Positions 24,668 to 33,372 of a stretch of 64,000 nt of DNA are shown here, one piece after another. Position 1 is the stretch's first letter, and each line of letters begins with the position of its first letter. Position numbers and translations under genes: made by a program. The stretch comes from an uncultured Candidatus Melainabacteria bacterium (GTDB lineage: Bacteria > Cyanobacteriota > Vampirovibrionia > Gastranaerophilales > Gastranaerophilaceae): contig CATLDC010000004.1 in NCBI GenBank assembly GCA_949902595.1, positions 62,001-126,000 of the forward strand, in the 5' to 3' direction. The notes under the pieces are model-generated. The model was not told the origin of the DNA and made no database searches. It worked only from the letters and a program-made list of their open reading frames with translations.

Positions 24668-25372
24668 ATGGAAGATATAAAAAAGCTTGTTGAAGAGTGC
24701 GAATTAAAACATGTTGCGATAATTATGGACGGAAACCGGCGCTGGGCAAAGGAAAGAAACCTCCCTTCCGCAGTAGGGCACAAAAAAGGTGTTGATTCTC
24801 TTAAAGCAGCGATGCGCGCGTGTGATGATTTTGGGATAAAATACCTTACAGTGTACGCGTTTTCAACCGAGAACTGGAACAGGAAGCCTGAGGAAGTTAA
24901 TTTCCTAATGGATTTGCTAGGACAAACGCTCAAAAATGAGCTAAAAGAAATGCATGAAAACAATGTGGTCATATCATTCATTGGTGACACAACAAAACTG
25001 AGTCCGAAATTGCAGGATATTCTTGCTAATTCTGTTGAAACCACTAAGAACAACACAGGCGTTAATCTTCAAATCGCATTCAACTACGGCTCACGTGACG
25101 AAATCGTGCATGCGGTAAAAGAGATTATTGAATCCGGCGAAAAAGAGATTACAGAAGAGACAATCTCAAAACATCTTTACACAAAGAACATACCGGATCC
25201 GGATTTGTTAATCCGCACTGGCGGTGAAATGCGTGTTTCCAACTATCTTCTATGGCAGATTGCGTATTCAGAATTTATCGTACTCAAAAAGTTCTGGCCT
25301 GAATTTGACAAGGAAACACTGGCAGAATGTGTTATAGAATTTGCACGCAGAAACAGGCGCTACGGCGGCTAA
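24668..25372 (+). CDS. uppS: Isoprenyl transferase (undecaprenyl diphosphate synthase)
   Basis: 234 residues. HVAIIMDGNRRWAKERNLP is the FPP-binding start with the catalytic Asp, followed by AFSTENWNRKPEEV, FNYGSRDEIV and PDLLIRTGGEMRVSNYLLWQIAYSEF near the end: the full set for cis-prenyl transferases. It makes the C55 lipid carrier for peptidoglycan and surface glycans. AAGGAAT precedes the ATG nine bases after the M14 gene. Its stop overlaps the convergent gatD stop by four bases. Confidence 0.96.
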   Translation: MEDIKKLVEECELKHVAIIMDGNRRWAKERNLPSAVGHKKGVDSLKAAMRACDDFGIKYLTVYAFSTENWNRKPEEVNFLMDLLGQTLKNELKEMHENNVVISFIGDTTKLSPKLQDILANSVETTKNNTGVNLQIAFNYGSRDEIVHAVKEIIESGEKEITEETISKHLYTKNIPDPDLLIRTGGEMRVSNYLLWQIAYSEFIVLKKFWPEFDKETLAECVIEFARRNRRYGG

Positions 25373-26073
25373 TAAGCCTTCCCAACCAGCGATTCATGCG
25401 CCATCTTCTCTATATCATCAGAAAGCGGCTCCGGCTTTGAACCAGTCGCAAGCTCTATCATGTAATCAGCAAAATGCGGGTTCTTAGGCAAAAATGAGCC
25501 ATGAAGATATGTCCCGAAAACATTCTTGTAGCGCGCTCCCTCTGTTTTGTCTTTGCCATTGTTGCCGTTGCCAACCATAACTCTTCCAAGCGGCTCTGTA
25601 TCTCCTTCAAGGTAAGTTAGCCCGCTGTGGTTTTCAAACCCCACAAGAGTGTGCGGCTCTACAAATTCTGTAGTGGCTGTAACGTTTCCGATAAAGCGTT
25701 TGTTTCCTGCAACTGTGTAAGCATCAAGAAGGCTTATTCCTGCAAGTTTTTCGCCCTGATGCGGTTGGTAATAATGTCCCATAAGCTGGTACCCGCCGCA
25801 AATTCCTAGGAAAACAGCCATTCTGTCGCGCTCTTTTTGGAAAAACTCTTTGTGGCGCTGCAATTCTTTTGAGACCTCTATCTGTTGCAAGTCCTGTCCG
25901 CCGCCAATAAAGTAAATATCGTGTTCGCTAACCGAATCGCCGATATTGATTTCATCAATCTGTATCTCAATCCCGAGCCATTCGCATCTGCGTTTAAGCG
26001 CAAGGATATTACCGCCGTCTCCGTATATGTTCAGAAGTTTTGGATACAAATGCGCAAGTCTGACTTTTTTCAT
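25369..26073 (-). CDS. gatD: Lipid II isoglutaminyl synthase glutaminase subunit GatD
   Basis: 234 residues, class I glutamine amidotransferase of the cobyric-acid-synthase type. NIYGDGGNILALKRRCEW at the start, GGGQDLQQ, the nucleophile Cys in FLGICGGYQLMGHYY, and YLHGSFLPKNPHFADYMI with the catalytic His are all typical. GatD releases ammonia for MurT, which amidates D-Glu in lipid II. murT is not adjacent; the upstream neighbour is recO, whose stop abuts the gatD start. This amidation is known in Gram-positives and some cyanobacteria. Confidence 0.9.
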   Translation of the reverse strand: MKKVRLAHLYPKLLNIYGDGGNILALKRRCEWLGIEIQIDEINIGDSVSEHDIYFIGGGQDLQQIEVSKELQRHKEFFQKERDRMAVFLGICGGYQLMGHYYQPHQGEKLAGISLLDAYTVAGNKRFIGNVTATTEFVEPHTLVGFENHSGLTYLEGDTEPLGRVMVGNGNNGKDKTEGARYKNVFGTYLHGSFLPKNPHFADYMIELATGSKPEPLSDDIEKMAHESLVGKAY

Positions 26074-26838
26074 CTAGACCGCCATTTCCCGAATCAGTTT
26101 AACAGATTTCTGTTTCTTGTTTGTGTGAGTCTTAATATACTCATCAAGCAGGTCAAAGCACACCTGACAAACTTTTTCAGTAGCTTTTCTGTCGTAGTCG
26201 CTTTCGTAGTCAAAATCAAATTGGAGCATTGCCTGCAAAAAGTCTCTGATTTTGTGGTGCATTTTTAGCTTCACCCCGAGGTGTTCGTTGCATTCCTTGC
26301 ACACAATTCCGCCCATTGTGGAAGAAAAATACATGTCCTCATCCAGAACCTGTTCTCTGCAGCAAAGGCAGGTATCAAGTTCCACGCAGAACCCCATTAC
26401 AAGAAGGATTTTTAGCTGGAATTTTATTGCAGCAATAAGCGCGTCTTTCTTTTCAGAAGCGTTTGCGATTCTGTTTAAAGCTTTGTAAAGAAGCTCATAA
26501 ATTTCCTCAGAAGCACCTTCCGAGCCTTCACCAAAGTTCATAACCACCTCTGAAACATAAGAGGAGAGCATTAGTTTGTCCATATCTTCCCTTGTTTTTC
26601 TAAAATGATTCACAGTCTGAGCCTGTATGATTGTGTCCATAGAGCGTCCTTTCAGGAGCTGGAGCGAGTTTGCAACAAGCAGGTCCATTCTTGCTCCGAG
26701 TTTGCTTTTGGGCTTCTTAATCCCCTTGGCAACCCCTTTGATAAGCCCGTTTTCTTTGGAATACATTACTATAATTTTGTCTGCATCGTTTAGATTGTAT
26801 GATTTTAAATTAATCGCTTCTGTAACATAATTATTCAT
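26074..26838 (-). CDS. recO: DNA repair protein RecO
   Basis: 254 residues. An N-terminal OB fold (TEAINLKSYNLNDADKIIVMYSKENGLIKGVAKGIKK) is followed by a helical domain and a C4 zinc finger CLCC...CKEC at about 157-180. RecO loads RecA on SSB-coated single strands in the RecFOR pathway. I moved the start from 26910 to the ATG at 26838, which overlaps the pilT stop by eight bases; the longer frame lies within pilT and does not match RecO. Operon pilT-recO-gatD. Confidence 0.92.
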   Translation of the reverse strand: MNNYVTEAINLKSYNLNDADKIIVMYSKENGLIKGVAKGIKKPKSKLGARMDLLVANSLQLLKGRSMDTIIQAQTVNHFRKTREDMDKLMLSSYVSEVVMNFGEGSEGASEEIYELLYKALNRIANASEKKDALIAAIKFQLKILLVMGFCVELDTCLCCREQVLDEDMYFSSTMGGIVCKECNEHLGVKLKMHHKIRDFLQAMLQFDFDYESDYDRKATEKVCQVCFDLLDEYIKTHTNKKQKSVKLIREMAV

Positions 26839-27928
26839 AATATGACTTTGTACCCTGATAAACCCCTCTGAATATCTTTTCCAATTCCGGAACATCGTTT
26901 GAAGCTGCAAGAGCTTCTTCTTCCGTAATACAGCCGTTCTCTACAAGCATTGCAAATGACATGTTCATAGAAATCATATCATCAACCGTGTTGTCACGAA
27001 GCAGTGTGTAAATCTCTTCCGGATTATCCTTGATAAGGTAATCCTTGATTGTCGGAGTGACAACCATGACTTCACAGGCTGGAAATCTCTTTTTCAGCTT
27101 TTCTGAATAAACCAATTTCTGTGCAATTGTTGCCCTCAATGTTTCAGCAAGCTGTTTTCTAATCAGGTATCTGTTTGATTCTTCAAACAGGTTTACGATT
27201 CTGTTAATTGTCTGCACTGCATCGTTTGTGTGCAGGGTCGAAAGCACAAGGTGACCTGTTTCAGAAGCTTTTAAAGCTGCTGACATTGTATCTTTGTCAC
27301 GGATTTCACCGATAAAAATAACGTCAGGGTCTTGTCTCAATGCGTATTTGATACCGTCTTCAAAAGAAGTTGTATCAATCCCGATTTGTCTTTGAGAGAC
27401 AATACTTTTGTTGCATTCAAAAACATATTCAATAGGGTCTTCTATTGTTACAACATGCTTTGAAGTCTTTGTATTAATCAAATTTATCAAAGATGCAATC
27501 GTGGTTGATTTCCCGCACCCTGTAGGTCCTGTAACAAGAATAATTCCGTTCTGGTGGTTAACAAGTGATGACAGCATGTTAGGAAGTGCCAATTCTTCAA
27601 GTTCAGGCACTTTGTATGGGATGTTTCTTATAACAAGCCCTGGTTGTCCAAGTTGTCTGTTGTAGTTTATCCTGAATCTTGATACGCCCTTGATTTCGTA
27701 AACAAAGTCGACATCACACTGTGTGAGTATTTCATCGCGTATTGCAGTTGGTACGATTTCAAGAATAGCGCTATCAACTTCTTCTTTGGTGAGAGGCTTT
27801 AGTGAGGTCTTAATAATAAATCCGTTTTTTCTTATATAAGGCGACTGTCCCACCATAATATGCTCGTCTGATGCTTTAAAAGCTACAGCCTCTTTTAAAA
27901 ATTTAACAATACTAAAATTCTCTTCCAT
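26831..27928 (-). CDS. pilT: Type IV pilus retraction ATPase, PilT-like
   Basis: 365 residues. Secretion-ATPase motifs are complete: Walker A GPTGCGKST at 134-142, Asp box TIEDPIEYVFE, Walker B DPDVIFIGEIRD and His box GHLVLSTLHTNDA. The N-terminal PAS-like domain has KASDEHIMVGQSPYIRKNG. The usual C-terminal AIRNLIRE of PilT reads TIKDYLIK, so it could be a PilT paralogue. It powers pilus retraction and fits the two pilin genes at 10.5-12.1 and 53.8 kb, though no other pilus assembly genes are in the window. GGGAGAGG precedes the ATG. Confidence 0.92.
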   Translation of the reverse strand: MEENFSIVKFLKEAVAFKASDEHIMVGQSPYIRKNGFIIKTSLKPLTKEEVDSAILEIVPTAIRDEILTQCDVDFVYEIKGVSRFRINYNRQLGQPGLVIRNIPYKVPELEELALPNMLSSLVNHQNGIILVTGPTGCGKSTTIASLINLINTKTSKHVVTIEDPIEYVFECNKSIVSQRQIGIDTTSFEDGIKYALRQDPDVIFIGEIRDKDTMSAALKASETGHLVLSTLHTNDAVQTINRIVNLFEESNRYLIRKQLAETLRATIAQKLVYSEKLKKRFPACEVMVVTPTIKDYLIKDNPEEIYTLLRDNTVDDMISMNMSFAMLVENGCITEEEALAASNDVPELEKIFRGVYQGTKSYYE

Positions 27929-27982
27929 ACAACCTCTCCCTAGTTAATCGTACCATTAGCAGAGCGATTTGACAACAAATTT

Positions 27983-28009
27983 ACAAAAAAAATCCGGCTT
28001 GTTTGCCGG
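27983..28009 (-). terminator. Terminator of the Cys/Ser/Gly-repeat gene
   Basis: Read on the minus strand: TCCGGC, loop AAACAA, GCCGGA, then eight T. It lies 25 bases after the stop at 28034. Confidence 0.85.
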
Positions 28010-28033
28010 AGATTATATTTTAACTTATGTTGA

Positions 28034-28378
28034 TTAGCAAGAATAGCTGCATCCGCCGCCAGAAAAGCTTCCTGATGAAGATACAGAAGATGATGCTACA
28101 GAACCGCAAGACTCACCTGAATAAGCGATTGAGCCGCAAGATTCGCCGGCACCTGAGTAAGCAATAGAACCACATGATTCATAGCTTTCACCAAAAGCAA
28201 CTATTGCTGCATCAGACGGGCCAGAATAGAAGCTGCAAGTGTCCATATTGCCTTCTGATAAAGAAGGTGCGATAAGTGATGTGTTATTAGAAATCAGATG
28301 GGTTGTTTTTGGAGCTGCATCTGCGCCAATAAACTTAAAACAAGTGCTGTGTTTATCATCTGAGTTTAGTGTTAGCAT
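28034..28378 (-). CDS. Small Ser/Gly/Cys-repeat protein
   Basis: 114 residues of unknown function. The first ~60 residues are ordinary and polar with two Cys. The rest is almost entirely Ser, Gly, Cys, Tyr and Ala, with three near copies of ESCGS(I/V)A and a final GGGCSYSC. It has its own AAGG ribosome site and terminator, so it is an independent transcript between pilT and secY. The layout (leader plus repetitive Cys/Ser core) recalls RiPP precursors or small Cys-rich structural peptides, but no modifying enzyme or transporter is near. Confidence 0.7.
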   Translation of the reverse strand: MLTLNSDDKHSTCFKFIGADAAPKTTHLISNNTSLIAPSLSEGNMDTCSFYSGPSDAAIVAFGESYESCGSIAYSGAGESCGSIAYSGESCGSVASSSVSSSGSFSGGGCSYSC

Positions 28379-28473
28379 AACCTTAATCCTTACATTGTGT
28401 TTACATATATATAAAGTAAAATAATTTGCTCCGATTTCACGACTTGTTTTTTTCTTTACAAAAGTTTACAAAA

Positions 28474-28507
28474 CAAAATCGCCGGTGTTTTAACACCGGC
28501 GATTTTA
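28474..28507 (-). terminator. Terminator of the rpsE-rpmD-rplO-secY operon
   Basis: AAAATCGCCGGTGTT and its full complement with a minimal loop, followed on the minus strand by TTTTGTTTTG, lie just after the secY stop. It shows the ribosomal operon ends at secY. Confidence 0.9.
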
Positions 28508-28520
28508 ATAAATATCAATC

Positions 28521-29858
28521 TTAATCCTTCAGGAATGTTTCATAATTTCTAGCCAGCAGGTGGGTCTTAACCTGATTAATCAAATCAAGCGCAACACCGA
28601 CCATGATGATTAGAGATGTAGCTCCAATTCCCTGGAGGGTTGTGATTTTTGTTATGTAACTCGCAAACGCAGGAACCAACGCGATAATACCCAAGCCCAT
28701 TGCACCAATAAAGGTTGTTTTGGTGAGGATTTTATCCAACGCTTCTGCTGTCGGTCTGCCAGGCTTTACACCCGGTATTGAAGAACCGTATTTCTTAAGA
28801 TTGTCAGCGATTTCTTTTGGCTGCATATTAGGCATAATTGAAGCATAGAAGAATGTCAAAGCCACAATCATAATGAAATATATTGCGTAGTATGTTATTC
28901 CGCTTGGATTGAAGATTTTGTTCAACACAAGAACAACATCCTGAACCCATCCTGCCGGCAGGTTTGCCTGTCCGACAAGGCTTAGAATAGTTGACGGGAA
29001 CAAAAGAATTGCTACCGCAAAGATAATCGGCATTACACCGCCCGGGTTGAGCTTGAACGGAATAAATGTGTTTACTCCGCCGTAAACCTTGTTGCCAACC
29101 TGTCTTTTTGGGTTTACGATGATAACTTTTCTTACTGCTTCCTGCATTATTACAATAAATATCATTGTAATAAAGAAGATTGTAAGCAGTAATACCAGAC
29201 CCCACATCAGTGCAGAGTCATGTGATACCATCTGCCATGTTCTGTCTGCGTAAAGCGGAATACCTGAAATGATACCTACGAAGATAATCAGAGAACCACC
29301 GTTCCCGATACCTTTTTCGGTAATCAATTCAGACATCCACATTACAAGGATAGAACCGGCTGTAAGTGTAATGATAGAAGAGATGTAAAACATTGTGTGA
29401 TTTACACCGGCAGTTATTGCGTTAGGAAGATGAGCCATATAACCCATAAAGATTATTGACTGGAATACCGCAAGTACAACAGTGAATATTCTTGTGTACT
29501 GCGAAATCTTTCTTCTGCCTGCTTCGCCGTCTTCTTTCTGTAATTTTTCCAACGCAGGAATAATTACAGCCATTAACTGCATAATGATTGATGATGTAAT
29601 GTATGGTCCAATACCTAATGCGAATATTGATACTTTACCTAATGCCCCACCGGTAAACAAATCAAGGAAGCCTATGATATTGTTGCCGGAAGCAATTCTT
29701 GCAAAGATTTCATTATCAATACCGTAGATTGGTAAATGAATCCCAAAACGGAAAGCAATAAGCATTAAGAAAGTAAAGATGAGCTTTTCTTTCAAGCCTG
29801 ACGCATTCCACATTGACATCAAATCTGCCGTAGTCGGCATTCTCATTCCGCCTGTCAT
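28521..29858 (-). CDS. secY: Preprotein translocase subunit SecY
   Basis: 445 residues with ten membrane helices. LPIYGID, GIGPYITSSIIMQLM, ITEKGIGNGGSLIIF, IIVNPKRQVGNKVYGG and AFASYITKIT are conserved SecY segments. SecY forms the channel for protein export. Its start overlaps the rplO stop by one base (TAATG). It is the last gene of the cluster; adk, map and infA, which often follow secY, are absent here. Confidence 0.97.
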   Translation of the reverse strand: MTGGMRMPTTADLMSMWNASGLKEKLIFTFLMLIAFRFGIHLPIYGIDNEIFARIASGNNIIGFLDLFTGGALGKVSIFALGIGPYITSSIIMQLMAVIIPALEKLQKEDGEAGRRKISQYTRIFTVVLAVFQSIIFMGYMAHLPNAITAGVNHTMFYISSIITLTAGSILVMWMSELITEKGIGNGGSLIIFVGIISGIPLYADRTWQMVSHDSALMWGLVLLLTIFFITMIFIVIMQEAVRKVIIVNPKRQVGNKVYGGVNTFIPFKLNPGGVMPIIFAVAILLFPSTILSLVGQANLPAGWVQDVVLVLNKIFNPSGITYYAIYFIMIVALTFFYASIMPNMQPKEIADNLKKYGSSIPGVKPGRPTAEALDKILTKTTFIGAMGLGIIALVPAFASYITKITTLQGIGATSLIIMVGVALDLINQVKTHLLARNYETFLKD

Positions 29859-30307
29859 TATACTAATTCAACCTTTCCGCCTGCTGCTTCGATTTTTTCT
29901 TTAGCTGATGGAGTTACATAAGTAGCTTTTACAGTAATAGCTTTTTTGATTTCTCCATTGCCAAGGATTCTAAGTCCGTCACAAGAAGGATGAGCTCTGC
30001 CGATTTCTTTTAATGATTCTAAAGAAATTTCAGCAATGTTCAATTCTTCAAGTCTGCCAACATTGATTGCAGCGTAATTACGCGCGTTGATTACCTGGAA
30101 TCCTTTCAATTTAGGTAATCTTCTGTAAGCTGGCATCTGACCGCCTTCAAAACCTCTTTTAGCAGTTCTGCCTGAACGTTGTCCTTCACCGTTGTGGCCG
30201 CGGCAAGATGTTTTACCGTGTCCTGATGAACGTCCTCTGCCTACTCTTTTTGATTTTCCTGTAGCGCCTTCAGCAGGTCTTAAATCTTCTAATGTTATGT
30301 TTGTCAT
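29858..30307 (-). CDS. rplO: 50S ribosomal protein L15
   Basis: 149 residues. LEDLRPAEGATGKSKRVGRGRSSGHGKTSCRGHNG is the typical Gly/Arg-rich extension reaching into 23S rRNA, followed by FEGGQMPAYRRLPKLKGF. It lies between rpmD and secY as in most bacteria. Confidence 0.97.
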   Translation of the reverse strand: MTNITLEDLRPAEGATGKSKRVGRGRSSGHGKTSCRGHNGEGQRSGRTAKRGFEGGQMPAYRRLPKLKGFQVINARNYAAINVGRLEELNIAEISLESLKEIGRAHPSCDGLRILGNGEIKKAITVKATYVTPSAKEKIEAAGGKVELV

Positions 30308-30336
30308 TTTATTTTCCTTCTTTAAAATTTATCGAT

Positions 30337-30513
30337 TTATTCTACTACTTCTACAAGATGTGAAATCTTGTTAACCATGCCCATAATTGTAGCGCTGTCA
30401 TAGTGTTCTACAATCTGGTCTTTTTTTGTAAAGCCCAAAGCCTTAGCAACTTTGCGTTGTGATTCTGAGCTTCCGATTAAACTTCTTACAAGTTTTATTT
30501 TTATTTGTTTCAT
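30337..30513 (-). CDS. rpmD: 50S ribosomal protein L30
   Basis: 58 residues, found by reading the minus strand between rplO and rpsE: it begins MKQIKIKLVRSLIGS and continues QRKVAKALGFTKKDQ, with a short acidic end (VEVVE). The IKLVRSxIG and LGL/LGF-x-K-x-xxxV pattern is that of L30. Position between rpsE and rplO is the conserved spc order. It is followed by rplO after 29 bases. Confidence 0.93.
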   Translation of the reverse strand: MKQIKIKLVRSLIGSSESQRKVAKALGFTKKDQIVEHYDSATIMGMVNKISHLVEVVE

Positions 30514-30568
30514 AATCTTTCAATTCCTTATTATTATTTCATTAAACTTTATAACTTAAAATAGCCTA

Positions 30569-30636
30569 CTAGTTTAATAATTCAGAGAAGTAAGATACCT
30601 TTCTTCTCTTATTTACCCCCTAGTTTAATAATTCAG
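30569..30636. repeat. 17-bp direct repeat at the 3' end of rpsE
   Basis: CTAGTTTAATAATTCAG occurs at 30569-30585 and 30620-30636. The second copy is the last codons and stop of rpsE; the first lies in the rpsE-rpmD spacer. It looks like a small tandem duplication of the gene end. Confidence 0.6.
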
Positions 30637-31249
30637 CCATTGTCAAACCGCGTTTTTTAGCAACTTCATTGAACGGTCTTAATGATTTAAGAGCTTCAAT
30701 AGTTGCGTTAGCAGCGTTAAGAGGTGATTTTGAACCTAATGATTTTGAAAGAATGTTTTCAATACCAGCAAGTTCAAGAACTGAACGAACTGCGCCGCCT
30801 GCGATAATACCGGTACCTTGAGAAGCCGGTCTAAGCATTACAGCACCTGCACCTGAACGACCTGTGATAGGGTGCGGAATAGTTGTTTTGAAAATAGGCA
30901 CTGTAACAAGATTTTTTCTACCGTCAGCAATAGCCTTCTGGATAGCGATGATAACTTCTGCAGCTTTTGCACAGCCAACACCAACCTGTCCTTTCTGGTT
31001 ACCAACAATAACGATAGCACGGAAGCTCAATTTCTTACCGCCCTTAACAACCTTTGTTACACGACGGATTTGAACAACCTGTTCTTTCCATTCTGATTCA
31101 GGTTTTACTTCCTGAGTTTCAACTCTTTTCTTTCTTCCGCGTTGTCTTTTTGCAGGAGCTTCTTCTGCTGCTGCTTCAACAGTTTCTACAACTTCTTCAG
31201 TCACTTCAACTGTTTCTTCTACCTGAGTTTCTAGTTTTTCTTCTGACAT
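30620..31249 (-). CDS. rpsE: 30S ribosomal protein S5 with acidic N-terminal extension
   Basis: 209 residues. The S5 core starts near residue 55 ([23 protein letters not shown]) with [20 protein letters not shown], and [21 protein letters not shown]. The first ~35 residues are Glu/Thr/Val-rich and acidic, followed by a basic patch KRQRGRKKR; this extension is absent in most S5. rplR and the rest of the spc operon do not precede it: a plus-strand gene lies 220 bases upstream, so rpsE opens this operon. AAAGG precedes the ATG. Confidence 0.96.
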   Translation of the reverse strand: MSEEKLETQVEETVEVTEEVVETVEAAAEEAPAKRQRGRKKRVETQEVKPESEWKEQVVQIRRVTKVVKGGKKLSFRAIVIVGNQKGQVGVGCAKAAEVIIAIQKAIADGRKNLVTVPIFKTTIPHPITGRSGAGAVMLRPASQGTGIIAGGAVRSVLELAGIENILSKSLGSKSPLNAANATIEALKSLRPFNEVAKKRGLTMAELLN

Positions 31250-31468
31250 GTTAAACCTTTCTTAATTTTTTCTAACATATAGTGTTCTACTTGTTTTTTT
31301 TGATATGAACAACTGAATATCCAACAACAAAAACACCTGAAATCCGGTGTTAATGGTATATTCAATTGTGGGTTCTTTTCTGACATGAAAATTGTAAAAC
31401 AAACATGTTTGGATTGCAAGCTGCTGTTTACTTCTATTATTTTTGTGTATAATTATTTTGAGGTTAAA

Positions 31469-32023
31469 ATGTTAAATATCGTCGTATCACCAATCACATC
31501 CCCGGTCAACTGTTATACAAATCCGCAAAGAAAAGCATTGCCAATTACTTTTCAAGGGCTCAATAAAGATGTTTTTGAATCAACAACACCGGTTGTTACA
31601 AAGCTCACAAAAGCTAATTTCAAAGAAATTTACAGCTTGTATTTGAAATACAGAGAAAGCGCAAATGTAAAATCCTCAATTCAAGAGGTCAAAAATTTTC
31701 TCAATGACGAACATAGAAGAACCGGGGATGAAATTTTTGCTGCAAAAATTGGTAAAAAACCTGTCGGTTTTTTGCACTTCGGAAAAGAATACTCAACTCT
31801 TAGCGGTAATATCCGCTACAGAATGAAAGCTTTGTTTGTAGATGAAGATTATCAGGGCAAAGGTATTGCTAAAAAACTCGTCAAAGCAATGCAAGATTTT
31901 GCCGGAGATAAGGAAGTTGTTGTAAAAGCCAGACGCTCTAACGAACACTCTCCCTACTTGTATCCTAAAACAGGCTTCCATGAAGACGATTTCTTTATCC
32001 ACTTTGTCTATAAAAAGGATTAG
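31469..32023 (+). CDS. GNAT-family acetyltransferase with N-terminal PITFQG motif
   Basis: 184 residues. A polar lead (MLNIVVSPITSPVN...) ends in LPITFQGLN, matching the Pro-Phe-Gly start motif seen elsewhere in this window. Residues 50-184 are a GNAT domain: FKEIYSLYLKYRES, ALFVDEDYQGKGIAKKLVKAM (acetyl-CoA binding Q-x-x-G-x-G), and a short C-terminal YPKTGFHEDD. I moved the start from 31385 to the ATG at 31469, four bases after GAGGT. Substrate unknown. Its 3' end overlaps the convergent DUF212 gene by four bases. Confidence 0.85.
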   Translation: MLNIVVSPITSPVNCYTNPQRKALPITFQGLNKDVFESTTPVVTKLTKANFKEIYSLYLKYRESANVKSSIQEVKNFLNDEHRRTGDEIFAAKIGKKPVGFLHFGKEYSTLSGNIRYRMKALFVDEDYQGKGIAKKLVKAMQDFAGDKEVVVKARRSNEHSPYLYPKTGFHEDDFFIHFVYKKD

Positions 32024-32496
32024 CCCCCAACTAACTTAGAAAACAAATAGTGCATGTAATAAGCGTACCCGACCCCGAAAATAGCACCAATCAAAACCTG
32101 CATCGGAGTGTGGCCGAGGAGTTCTTTTAATTTTCCCCCTGCCTCTGCTAAATCCTGCTTGTACAAATCCATTATAATCTTGTTTAGACAAGCTGCCTGC
32201 TTCCCTGCTGCACGCCTCACGCCTGCTGCGTCGTACATTACGATAAACGCATAGCCTAGTGCAATCGCAAACTCAATTGAATCAAAGCCGCGAATTAGTC
32301 CAACGGTTGTGGAAAGCCCCATAACCCCTGCTGAATGTGAGCTTGGCATGCCGCCTGTTGTTGTAAAGAGTCTCAAATCAAGATTTCTCTTGACAATGAG
32401 GTGCAGAACGCATTTTACAAACTGCGCCAGAATTATTCCGGAAAAAGCAATAAAAATTACTTCGTATCCTGTACCGTAAATCTTAGAAAAATCCAT
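32020..32496 (-). CDS. Divergent PAP2-family membrane protein (DUF212)
   Basis: 158 residues with four hydrophobic segments. TTGGMPSSHSAGVMGL and MYDAAGVRRAAGKQA are the conserved boxes of this family, related to acid phosphatases that act on lipid phosphates. It follows ispA by nine bases; a role on polyprenyl phosphates is plausible from the neighbour but not shown. Confidence 0.88.
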   Translation of the reverse strand: MDFSKIYGTGYEVIFIAFSGIILAQFVKCVLHLIVKRNLDLRLFTTTGGMPSSHSAGVMGLSTTVGLIRGFDSIEFAIALGYAFIVMYDAAGVRRAAGKQAACLNKIIMDLYKQDLAEAGGKLKELLGHTPMQVLIGAIFGVGYAYYMHYLFSKLVGG

Positions 32497-32505
32497 TCAA
32501 AACTC

Positions 32506-33372
32506 CTAACCAGCGACTCTCGCCTTCAAATTGTCTAATATCTCCTCAAAAACTTTTGATTCATACTTGCCTATTATATCATAACATTCTTTAAGCAGAT
32601 AGTTAAATTTATTTTTAGCCTCATCAAGCCCGTACAATGAAACGTAGGTAAGCTTTCCGGAGTTCTTGTCCTTGCCCACAGTCTTACCCAATTCCTCAAA
32701 AGACGAAATCTCGTCCATGATGTCGTCGTAAATCTGGAACGCAAGCCCGAATTTTTTTGCAAAATCGTCAAATTTCTCAATAGTTTCTTCTTCAGCACCG
32801 GCAACAATAGCCCCGATTCTGACTGCAAGACGGAAAAGCACCGCTGTTTTGTTAAGATGAATAAAATCAAGCGTTTCTTCCGGTGATTTTACAAGCTTTC
32901 CGCCTTCTGATTCAATATCAACCACCTGACCTGCAATCAATCCGTAAGCTCCGCCAAATTTTGTGTACTCATGCAGAATCCTTACAATCTGGGTGAGCGA
33001 TAAATCCTTGGACTTTTCAATTATAACCTGCGGAGCAAAAGTCAAAAGTGCATCACCTGCAAGCACTGCGTTTGCTTCGCCAAAAACTTTGTGATTGGAA
33101 GGCTTTCCGCGCCTGAAATCGTCGTTGTCCATACAAGGCAAATCGTCGTGGATAAGGCTTTGAACATGAAGCATCTCGATTGCGCAGGCTGCTGGCATTG
33201 CTTTTTCAATGTCAGCTCCGAGAATCCTTGCTGTTTCAAGACACATGACTGGTCTCAAGCGCTTTCCCGGGAGCATAAGCGTGTATTTCATTGCCTTGAA
33301 AATATCTTCCGGATAAGTAATTTGCAAATACTCGTCCAAATGCTCGTCAACCAGTTTAATCAATTCTTTCAT
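32506..33372 (-). CDS. ispA: Polyprenyl (farnesyl/geranylgeranyl) diphosphate synthase
   Basis: 288 residues, trans-prenyl transferase. The first Asp-rich motif is IHDDLPCMDNDDFRRGKPSNH, with the longer DDx4D spacing typical of bacterial FPP/GGPP synthases, and the second is QIYDDIMDEISSFEELGKTVGKD. PGKRLRPVMCL precedes the first. It supplies farnesyl or geranylgeranyl diphosphate, the substrate for uppS. Its start lies within the end of rsgA by 17 bases, so the two are coupled. Product chain length cannot be read with certainty. Confidence 0.92.
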   Translation of the reverse strand: MKELIKLVDEHLDEYLQITYPEDIFKAMKYTLMLPGKRLRPVMCLETARILGADIEKAMPAACAIEMLHVQSLIHDDLPCMDNDDFRRGKPSNHKVFGEANAVLAGDALLTFAPQVIIEKSKDLSLTQIVRILHEYTKFGGAYGLIAGQVVDIESEGGKLVKSPEETLDFIHLNKTAVLFRLAVRIGAIVAGAEEETIEKFDDFAKKFGLAFQIYDDIMDEISSFEELGKTVGKDKNSGKLTYVSLYGLDEAKNKFNYLLKECYDIIGKYESKVFEEILDNLKARVAG

